From positions 1-64,000 of the forward strand of contig JAYQIC010000003.1 of assembly GCA_038141425.1 (NCBI GenBank): a DNA stretch of 64,000 nt, in the 5' to 3' direction. The notes beneath the pieces were generated by a model, which made no database searches, was not told the DNA's origin, and worked only from the letters and a program-made list of their open reading frames with translations. The position numbers and the translations under genes are program-made. Shown here in pieces: positions 58,197 through 64,000 of the stretch. Source of the DNA: UBA7985 sp038141425. GTDB taxonomy: Bacteria; Pseudomonadota; Alphaproteobacteria; UBA7985. Numbering within the stretch: position 1 is the first letter of the stretch; each line of letters begins with the position of its first letter.

Positions 58197-58553
58197 ATGG
58201 CGAGCGTTGAAGCAAAGAACTTTTCGTCCGACGCCGACGAAGTGATGACCCCGAACAACGCGCGGGTCGAAACCGTCAATGTCATGGGGCAGCGGGTCAT
58301 GCGGCTTACGGTGCAGCCGGGCTGGCAGTGGTCCAAGGACATCAAGCCGCTGGTCGGCACCGAGTCCTGTCAGGCCAAGCACGTCGGTGTGATCATCGAA
58401 GGCACCATCAAGTGCGTGCACGATGACGGCAGCGAAATCACATACTCAGCAGGTGATGCCTACGCAATCGAGCCGGGCCACGATGCTTGGGTGGTGGGTG
58501 ACTCGCAGGCGGTGGCCTTTGAATTCCACGGCGCCTGGGGCGAGAGCCACTAA
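58197..58553 (+). CDS. Cupin-fold protein, 118 residues
   Basis: ATG at 58197 with AAGGAGA upstream. Cupin features: QPGWQWSKDIKPLVGTESCQ, AKHVGVIIEGTIKCVHDDGS, the turn EITYSAGDAYAIEPGHDAWV, and VGDSQAVAFEFHG. Metal-ligand histidines in the usual motif 1 are only partly present (H in AKHVG). Single-domain cupins include small sugar- or metabolite-binding enzymes; no substrate can be named. The gene is preceded by a palindrome and an AT-rich promoter-like patch. Confidence 0.75.
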   Translation: MASVEAKNFSSDADEVMTPNNARVETVNVMGQRVMRLTVQPGWQWSKDIKPLVGTESCQAKHVGVIIEGTIKCVHDDGSEITYSAGDAYAIEPGHDAWVVGDSQAVAFEFHGAWGESH

Positions 58554-58575
58554 AGCCCTCCCTTACGCCATCTGA

Positions 58576-58598
58576 GGGCGGGTCCCGACGGGCCCGCG
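58576..58598. terminator. Possible terminator hairpin between convergent genes
   Basis: GCGGGTCC (58578-58585) pairs with GGGCCCGC (58590-58597), with one G-T pair, around a CGAC loop between the convergent cupin and EamA genes. There is no strong T tract. It may terminate both transcripts. Confidence 0.4.
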
Positions 58599-58618
58599 CC
58601 TCTGAACCCGTGGAGCGA

Positions 58619-59519
58619 CTAGCGCTGGGCGGAGATGAACAGCCCGACAGCGACGGCGGCGTAACTGATCCCATGCGCCATGGTCAGCGCCTCACCGAGG
58701 AATGACAGCCCCAGAACGCTGGCCACCACCGGGGTCAGGTAGCCGTTGCGCGTGGTGAAGGTTGCGCCTTCCCGCTGCACCAGCAGGCCGCGCAGGGCCT
58801 GCCCCGCACCGGTCGTGATCAGCCCCGCCATCACCGCACCGCCGAGCGGAATCCAGCCCGGAAAGGCCGTGGGGGCGTTGAACATGAACAGCGGCAGCGC
58901 CAGCAAGCAGCCCGCCATCAGCGAATAACCCTGATACTGCACAGGGCGGAAATCGCGGATCGTCGACATGTGGACGACCCCGGCGGCCAGCGCCACCGAA
59001 CTGAGGATGCTGACCGCGTGAGGCAGCAGAATGAACCACGACGGGCGGCCCGCGTCGACCGGCGTCGGCGCCGCGCCGATCTGGCTGAGCGCGAGGTAGG
59101 AGATCCCGACGGAGCCGACGAGGAAACCGATCCACTTACTGGCGCTGATATGACGGCCCAGCAGGACGCGCGACAGCACCAGCACGAAAATCGGCACGGT
59201 GGAGTAGTAGATCGCCACCATCGACGTCGGGATGAAATTCAGAATCCACGGCAGCGACAGAAACGGGAAACCGATGAACAGCACGCCGTTGAGCAGGACG
59301 GGAACGCGGCTTTCCCGCGGCAGGCTGAACCGGTGCTGGGTCAGGCTCATGAGGACCAGCAGCGACAGCGCCGCGACCGATGATCCGCAAGGCCCCAGCC
59401 GACAGGTTCGAAAAACCGTCCAGAGAAATCTTGATGAAGAAGAAACCGGCACCGTAGCAGGTCGACAGCAACAGCAGCATGAGAATGGAGATCGTCAGGC
59501 GTCGCGTGCTTTGGCGCAT
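58619..59519 (-). CDS. EamA/DMT-family transporter, one frameshift
   Basis: ATG at 59517-59519 with AAGGAAGAC upstream starts MRQSTRRLTISILMLLLLST. After ALRIIG a one-base shift near 59390 leads to AALSLLVLMSLTQHRFSLPR and the remaining helices (SMVAIYYSTVPIFVLVLSRV, VVHMSTIRDFRPVQYQGYSL, GATFTTRNGYLTPVVASVLG, ALTMAHGISYAAVAVGLFIS). About 300 residues, ten helices. Substrate unknown. Confidence 0.8.
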
Positions 59520-59792
59520 GGAGCGGTCTTCCTTCAAGGCTTCTGACCCAAGGCCGGTCAGGGGCAAGTCTGTGACGTTAGCACCGGTTCCGCCCGCAAG
59601 ACCATGGAAACCGTTCGGCGTTTACACAGCGCCGGACCGCTGCTGCCGGATCTCGCCCAGATGGCCTCGATGGGTGCCGGTGCGGGAGAGAGGCAAAACG
59701 TTACAAAGCGACACTTACCGTTTCTGATCGAGAAGTTCGTTTCCACTAGTGTCCCGACATCGACAAAGAAATGACCTAAGGAACCAACACCG

Positions 59793-60684
59793 ATGAAAAC
59801 CGCTATCGCTCTGTTCGCCGCTGCTCTGTCTGTTGCAGCCCTCTCCACCAACGCCTCTGCTCAGCAACGCATGGCGAGCAACCTTGGAACCACTTTCCCA
59901 TCGGTTGTGACTGAAAAGGGTTCAAATGTCCTGCAACAGGCAGGCGCTTCCATGAACACTGGTAACCGTAGCAGCGTTTCAGTTGCACCAATCCCAAGCC
60001 CAAATCCTCGCGTGAAGGTTCCTGCACCTGATAAGCATGATGCTACTCAGACTCAGACTCCATTTCAGACCACAGCCTTCCCAACAGAAGAATGGATGCC
60101 TTCGGCAAAACCTGCCGCCAAACACATCCTTCGGCAGCCGCAGTGGTGGTGGCATTAAGCTCGTTTCTCAGTCGGCCGGTATCGCGGTTGAAAAGGCCAT
60201 GAACTCTGGTTCCAGCGATGAGAATATCGCGGCGGCAGCCTGCACAACGCCCGTGAACAACGCCTTAATCGCTGTCGTGATCATTGCCGCGGTGGACGCC
60301 GATAACTGCCCGAAGCCCCAGGCGGCGACGGCGATTGAGTACGGCCTGATTGCGGCACTGGTCGGCGGTGGCCCGGATGCGACCGACACCACCACCACCG
60401 GTGAGGCGGAGCCTGAGGCAGCGACGGCCATCGAGTACGGTCTGATCGCGGCGCTGATCGGCGGCGGGCCGGATGCGACCGACACCACCACCACCGGTGA
60501 GGCGGAGCCTGAGGCAGCGACGGCCATTGAGTACGGCCTGATCGCCGCTCTGACCAGCAATGGTCCGGACGTTACCGACACCGTCTATGCGATGCTCATC
60601 CTTCCCGCAGACACTCATCCCCAATTCCCCGATCTTGCAGGGGCTGCTCCACCACGCGGCCCCTGTTTTCATTTTCGATCCTGA
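59793..60684 (+). CDS. Secreted protein with three tandem Flp-pilin-like motifs, one frameshift
   Basis: ATG at 59793, Sec leader MKTAIALFAAALSVAALSTN with cleavage after ASA. A low-complexity Ser/Thr/Pro region follows. Removing one A from AAA near 60120 continues NTSFGSRSGGGIKLVSQSAG and then ALIAVVIIAAVDADNC, a hydrophobic stretch like the second half of a Flp pilin. The C-terminus contains three copies of ATAIEYGLIAAL, the mature N-terminus of Flp/Tad type IVb pilins, in a 32-residue repeat (GGGPDATDTTTTGEAEPEA linkers). Flp pilins have one such motif preceded by Gly at the prepilin cleavage site; here Ala precedes each. The function is unknown. The last 15 codons overlap a terminator, so the true stop may be earlier. 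Confidence 0.7.
60325..60582 (+). repeat. Two and two-thirds tandem copies of a 96-bp coding repeat
   Basis: Units begin at 60325, 60421 and 60517, each encoding ATAIEYGLIAAL plus an acidic Thr-rich linker; the third unit is partial and diverges after about 36 bp. The first two units are over 90% identical in DNA (eye count), indicating recent duplication. This is coding sequence, not a CRISPR or minisatellite in non-coding DNA. Confidence 0.85.
60638..60675 (+). terminator. Rho-independent terminator after the repeat protein
   Basis: CAGGGGC (60638-60644) pairs with GCCCCTG (60659-60665) and is followed by TTTTCATTTT. It overlaps the last codons of the long reading frame, supporting an earlier real stop for the repeat protein and separation from the transporter operon. 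Confidence 0.7.
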
Positions 60685-60916
60685 AAACACGGCCTTCACA
60701 AATTTTGAGCAAAGGCACTGTGCGCCGCACAAAGAATCTTCATCGCTCCGGAATCGGCGTTGCCGCCGGCTCGGTTCAAGGCACCTTCGGCAGCGTTCGT
60801 GCAGAAGTATCGTCACCGCGCATTACCCCCTCGCAGCGTTCTAGCCACAGGGGGTGACGCCTCAGGGTTCGCCCCGGCTTTCTGCCACTGTCGTGTTGAT
60901 CAGAAGGGCGAAGGCT

Positions 60917-61594
60917 TTGGAGTTCCGCTTTTTCGAAATCTATCGGAATACAGAGTATCTGCTGTTGCTCGCCAAGGGCGCGCTGCTCAGCGGCGGCATC
61001 ACGGTCCTCGCCGCCACCTTCGGCCTCATCATAGCTTTCGCCATCGCCGGGGTCCGGTTTGCGCGGGTGCCGGTCCTGACCCAGCTGACGGCCGCCTATG
61101 TCGAGTTCATCCGCAACACGCCGCTGATCGTGCAGCTGTTCTTCATCGCCTTCGGCCTGCCGCTGCTGCTGGGCTACGAGTGGCCATTCTGGGCGCACGC
61201 GCTGCTCTCGCTCAGCATCAATTTTTCAGGCTATTTCGCCGAAATCCTGCGCGCGGGACTGGAGAACGCGGACTCAGGCCAGCGTGAGGCCGCCCGGGCG
61301 CTGGGGCTGCGCCCCCGACCGATCTTCTTCCTCGTCATCACCCCCGTTGCCATCGCAACTATGTTTGCGAGCCTGAACAGCCAGTTCATCTTCCTGTTCC
61401 TGACCACTGGCATCATCTCCGAAATCGGGGTCGCCGACCTGACCCAGGCAGGGCTGTATATCGACAGCCGTACCTTCCGCACCTTCGAAGTCTTTCTGGT
61501 CCTGACCGCGATCTACATCGGCATTTCCATGCTGTTCAAAGCCGTGCTGGCGCTGGTCGAGCGGCGCCTGTTTCCGTGGAAGTTCGTGCGATGA
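60917..61594 (+). CDS. Polar amino-acid ABC transporter permease (HisM/GlnP type)
   Basis: The likely start is the TTG at 60917 (AAGGG eight bases upstream) giving LEFRFFEIYRNTEYLLLLAK; a GTG at 60854 would add 21 residues. The HisM family signature is AYVEFIRNTPLIVQLFFIAF and the EAA loop is GQREAARALGLRPRP. Five to six membrane helices. With the second permease and binding protein it forms one transporter; its ATPase must be outside the window. The stop overlaps the next gene by ATGA. Confidence 0.9.
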   Translation: MEFRFFEIYRNTEYLLLLAKGALLSGGITVLAATFGLIIAFAIAGVRFARVPVLTQLTAAYVEFIRNTPLIVQLFFIAFGLPLLLGYEWPFWAHALLSLSINFSGYFAEILRAGLENADSGQREAARALGLRPRPIFFLVITPVAIATMFASLNSQFIFLFLTTGIISEIGVADLTQAGLYIDSRTFRTFEVFLVLTAIYIGISMLFKAVLALVERRLFPWKFVR

Positions 61595-62292
61595 AGGAGC
61601 TGCTGGTATCCCTGCTCGGAAAGCCCGAGGGCATCGTTCTGTTCCAGCTGATCATGGCGGCGCGGTTCACGGTGCTGCTGTCTCTGCTGGCCTTTATCGG
61701 TGGTGGTCTGGTTGGGGCGATCGTCTGCGCCTTCAGGGTATCGCCTTCTTCGGTGCTGCAGCGCGTTGGCGGGGCCTACGTCTGGCTGTTCCAGTCGACA
61801 CCGCTGCTGATGCTGCTGTTCATCATCGGGCTGGGCCTGCCCAAGTTCACCGGGATGGAGGTCAATCCATGGACCGCCGCCGGGTTCGCCCTGACGCTCT
61901 ACGCCAGCGCCTATCTCGCCGAAGTCTGGCGCGGGGCCATCGCCTCGATCCCGGCCGGGCAGTGGGAGGCCGGGCGTGCGCTGGGCCTGAATTTCTTCCG
62001 CACGCTGGGGCTGATCATCGTGCCGCAAGCCGTGCGCGGCACGCTGGCGCCCACCGTCGGCTTCATGGTGCAGATTATCAAGGGCACATCGCTGGCCTAC
62101 ATCATCGGCTTCCACGACCTGATGAGTGTCGGCAAGCGCTGGGCGAATGCGTCCGTTCCCGGTACTGAGGCCTTCCTGATCTATCCGCTGCTCGCGCTGT
62201 TCTACTTCGCGCTGTGCTTCCCGCTTTCAACCTATTCACGCTGGCTCGAGAGCCGGCTTGGATCAGCAGCCCGATCTCCGACGGCTGCCTGA
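61591..62292 (+). CDS. Polar amino-acid ABC transporter permease, second subunit
   Basis: 233 residues, ATGA overlap with the first permease. Family signature GAYVWLFQSTPLLMLLFIIG and EAA loop GQWEAGRALGLNFFRTLGLI, then PQAVRGTLAPTVGFMVQIIK and GTSLAYIIGFHDLM. Heterodimer partner of the preceding permease. It lies 33 bp upstream of the binding-protein gene. Confidence 0.9.
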   Translation: MKELLVSLLGKPEGIVLFQLIMAARFTVLLSLLAFIGGGLVGAIVCAFRVSPSSVLQRVGGAYVWLFQSTPLLMLLFIIGLGLPKFTGMEVNPWTAAGFALTLYASAYLAEVWRGAIASIPAGQWEAGRALGLNFFRTLGLIIVPQAVRGTLAPTVGFMVQIIKGTSLAYIIGFHDLMSVGKRWANASVPGTEAFLIYPLLALFYFALCFPLSTYSRWLESRLGSAARSPTAA

Positions 62293-62325
62293 CAACTCCC
62301 CACCAAGAAATGAGGTAACTGAGCA

Positions 62326-63108
62326 ATGAAATCCCTGAAAATCTGGCTTTCCGGCCTTGCCCTTTCCGCCAGCGTTGCGACCGTGGCACAGGCTGAACTG
62401 AGCGACATCCTGAGCTCGGGCACGGTCAAGATCGCCGTTCCGGAAAACTTTCCACCCTTTGGTGCGCTGGGCATCGAAGGTGAATATGAAGGCTACGACG
62501 TCGACGTTGCTAAGCTGATCGCTGCTGACCTTGGCGTCGAGCTGGAGCTGGTGCCCGTCACCTCGAAGCAGCGCATTCCTTTCCTCGAAACCGACAAGGT
62601 TGACCTCGTGATCGCGACCATGGGTGCCAACCCGGGCCGGGCCAAGTCGATCTGGTTCTCTTCGGCCTACGCGCCGTTCTTCTCCGGGGCCTTCGCTGCC
62701 AGCACGCTGGACATCAGCGGTCCGGCTGATCTCGCCGGCCTGAAGGTCGGTCTGACCGGCGGTACGCTGGAAGATCTGGAGTTGACCGAAAGCGCGCCTG
62801 CGGGCACGGAGATCATTCGCTTCGGCGACAACGCGGCGACCCGCGCAGCCTTCCTCTCCGGCCAGGTCGATGTCCTTGTGACCGGTAACACCGTGGCGGC
62901 GGGCCTGTCGGAAGAAAACCCCGACCTCGACATCGCCACCAAGTTCATCATCAAGGAATCCCCGGCCTTCATCGGCGTGAAGAAGGGCAACATGGACCTG
63001 CTGCAGTGGGTGAACGTGTTCATCCTGCACAAGAAGCTTGGCGGAGACCTTAACGAGCTTTCCGAAAAGTGGCTGGGCCAGCCGCTGCCACCACTGCCAA
63101 CCATGTAA
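62326..63108 (+). CDS. Periplasmic binding protein of the polar amino-acid ABC transporter
   Basis: 260 residues with a signal peptide (MKSLKIWLSGLALSASVATV, cleaved after AQA). Mature part: VKIAVPENFPPFGALGIEGE then GYDVDVAKLIAADLGVELEL, KVDLVIATMGANPGRAKSIW, and C-terminal LLQWVNVFILHKKLGGDLNE with WLGQPLPPLPTM. This is the cysteine/glutamine/glutamate type SBP_bac_3 family. It follows its permeases in the operon and is followed by a strong terminator. Confidence 0.9.
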   Translation: MKSLKIWLSGLALSASVATVAQAELSDILSSGTVKIAVPENFPPFGALGIEGEYEGYDVDVAKLIAADLGVELELVPVTSKQRIPFLETDKVDLVIATMGANPGRAKSIWFSSAYAPFFSGAFAASTLDISGPADLAGLKVGLTGGTLEDLELTESAPAGTEIIRFGDNAATRAAFLSGQVDVLVTGNTVAAGLSEENPDLDIATKFIIKESPAFIGVKKGNMDLLQWVNVFILHKKLGGDLNELSEKWLGQPLPPLPTM

Positions 63109-63168
63109 GCGTGGCGCATGGGGTGGGGGCGCACAGGCTGCGGCCCCTCCCTCGTCTTGCTTTGTATG

Positions 63169-63200
63169 AAAAAGGGTCGCCTGCGGGCGGCCCTTTTGCT
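63169..63200 (+). terminator. Rho-independent terminator of the ABC transporter operon
   Basis: AAAAGGGTCGC pairs with GCGGCCCTTTT around a short CTGCGG loop, about 60 bp after the binding-protein stop and before the convergent secreted-protein gene. The A/T flanks make it bidirectional. Confidence 0.8.
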
Positions 63201-63244
63201 GTCTGCGGGTGGCGCGAAACCACGGTACCGCAGAAACGCGGTGC

Positions 63245-63745
63245 TTATTCAGCCCATTCCGGCAGGGGCAGGCCGTCTTCGTGGCCGCAGATCCCCGAGG
63301 TATCGCCCGACACCGTGTATTCGAGCTGTGTGTAGTGATCGCAGAACTCCGTGCTCACCTCCATGCTGTGGGTGCCGGTGTCGATGGGGTTGAAGCGGTT
63401 GCGGTAGTTCGTCAGCTCGCGGCCGAAGATATCCATGTACCGACCCTGCGGCCAGCAGCCCTGATTGTCATAGACCGACGGGGTGAAACACCAGCCGTTA
63501 CCGCTCCACCACTGTCCTGCAAGGTGGCCCGTGGGCCGGCGAATTTCGATCAGCTCGCCCCCGAACAGGCCCCGGATATGGGTGTTCCAGACGACGTAGG
63601 CCTGACCACCCATCTCGAAGGTCGTGACCTTCTCGACGCCGTAGGGCAGCACGGCCTGACCATGGTGATGCGGGTGCGCGCCCGCGCTGTGAAAGCCGAG
63701 GCCGCCGAGGGCGAGACATCCAACCGCCAATAGCCTTTTGATCAT
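63245..63745 (-). CDS. Secreted protein of unknown function
   Basis: The ATG at 63743-63745 with AGGAGCC upstream gives 166 residues and a signal peptide (MIKRLLAVGCLALGGLGFHS, cleaved after AGA). The mature start HPHHHGQAVLPYGVEKVTTF is histidine-rich and may bind metal; the rest is aromatic, beta-rich, with cysteines in NGWCFTPSVYDNQGCWP, TEFCDHYTQ and SGICGHEDG. No family is recognised. A longer start at 63775 adds ten residues without a leader and is rejected. Confidence 0.6.
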   Translation of the reverse strand: MIKRLLAVGCLALGGLGFHSAGAHPHHHGQAVLPYGVEKVTTFEMGGQAYVVWNTHIRGLFGGELIEIRRPTGHLAGQWWSGNGWCFTPSVYDNQGCWPQGRYMDIFGRELTNYRNRFNPIDTGTHSMEVSTEFCDHYTQLEYTVSGDTSGICGHEDGLPLPEWAE

Positions 63746-63945
63746 CGTTCGGGGCTCCTTAGTGCAAATAACCAAAAACCCTTATAGCCGAAGAAAGGGC
63801 TGAGAGAAGCGCTTTGCCGCGATTGTGACCCGTCCTTCTCGTTCTGCAGCGCTGAGGTTGCTGCGAAAGATCAGGTCTTGCCGCCGAGCCGCCTTCGCGT
63901 TCAGACTGCGCGCACGTGTATTTTCAGGAGAGAGAGACCAGACCC

Positions 63946-64000
63946 ATGAGCAAGCTGACCATTGCTGTGACCCAGATGACCTGTGGCTGGGATCAGGACG
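63946..64000 (+). CDS. Start of a carbon-nitrogen hydrolase (N-carbamoylputrescine-amidase-like), cut by the window edge
   Basis: ATG at 63946 with AGGAGAGAGAG upstream encodes MSKLTIAVTQMTCGWDQD before the window ends. TVAATQMAC-like starts (here TIAVTQMTCGWD) are characteristic of N-carbamoylputrescine amidases (AguB) and related nitrilase-superfamily enzymes. Only 18 residues are visible, so the call is tentative. Confidence 0.6.
   Translation, partial: MSKLTIAVTQMTCGWDQD

Noticed and set aside
58197..58553. Cupin gene considered as a third DMSP lyase
   Set aside because: It lacks the H-x-H-x3-E-x-Y pattern of DMSP-lyase cupins and is only 118 residues without the N-terminal helical part.
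60325..60582. Tandem repeats considered as a CRISPR array or minisatellite
   Set aside because: The repeat is coding, in frame, with no spacer/repeat dyad structure and a Flp-pilin-like protein motif.

Overview
The window is about 64 kb of GC-rich DNA from a heterotrophic alphaproteobacterium, probably marine. The taxonomic clues are the gene families (DddP, Ohr, DUF3422, paired DUF1501/DUF1800, EamA and LysE exporters, MatB) and tight ATGA-overlapping operons; the order or species cannot be fixed from sequence alone. The marine inference rests mainly on genes for dimethylsulfoniopropionate (DMSP) breakdown.

Left edge (1-3200): a lower-GC gene graveyard with broken tctA and tctC genes of a tripartite tricarboxylate transporter, a possible transposase tail, a broken thermonuclease-like gene, and a secreted protein whose 3' end runs into a tRNA-Thr(UGU) gene with two stem mismatches. 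From 3200 to 13000 the content is housekeeping and accessory: CPA1 antiporter, HD hydrolase, DUF2265 aminopeptidase lipoprotein, two LysR regulators, EamA transporter, YigZ protein, an amino-acid binding protein with a clear terminator, and a GNAT. From 13000 to 24200: luciferase-like monooxygenase plus alpha/beta hydrolase, a DUF1501/DUF1800 secreted pair, Ohr, a fumarylacetoacetase-family hydrolase with a 2-hydroxychromene-2-carboxylate isomerase, and a DsbA-like protein.

The 24-39 kb part centres on purine, C1 and DMSP metabolism: adenine deaminase, an EamA transporter and a DmdA-like GcvT protein in one orientation, then MatB and DUF3422, followed on the other strand by LysE, DddP (DMSP lyase), a cupin of the DddL/DddQ DMSP-lyase family, a carboxylesterase, and a CitE-MaoC fusion resembling beta-methylmalyl-CoA lyase joined to mesaconyl-CoA hydratase. 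DMSP cleavage would yield DMS and acrylate, and MatB and the fusion could belong to downstream acyl-CoA metabolism (inference).

The 39-51 kb part holds an orphan DNA methyltransferase, a GMC oxidoreductase/aldehyde dehydrogenase pair, four small secreted or membrane unknowns, and a compact operon: tandem RidA-like protein, deaminase, degenerate acylphosphatase, stand-alone Rieske protein, Rieske-less oxygenase catalytic subunit and GST. This split oxygenase resembles the logic of the NdmC/NdmD/NdmE methylxanthine demethylase. From 51.7 to 54.5 kb an aldolase overlaps a kynurenine-monooxygenase-like/cyclic-nucleotide-binding/MGS-like fusion, followed by a divergent SahH-like gene, an AlaC-type aminotransferase, an SDR, a cupin and an EamA transporter. 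At 59.8 kb lies the strangest gene, a secreted protein carrying three tandem copies of a Flp-pilin-like motif. The window ends with a polar amino-acid ABC transporter operon and the start of a carbon-nitrogen hydrolase.

More than twenty otherwise intact genes carry single-base frameshifts, most of them explained by a one-base loss or gain in a short homopolymer. This looks like consensus error rather than mass gene decay. I list such genes as CDS spanning both frames and reserve 'pseudogene' for the badly damaged genes at the left edge.
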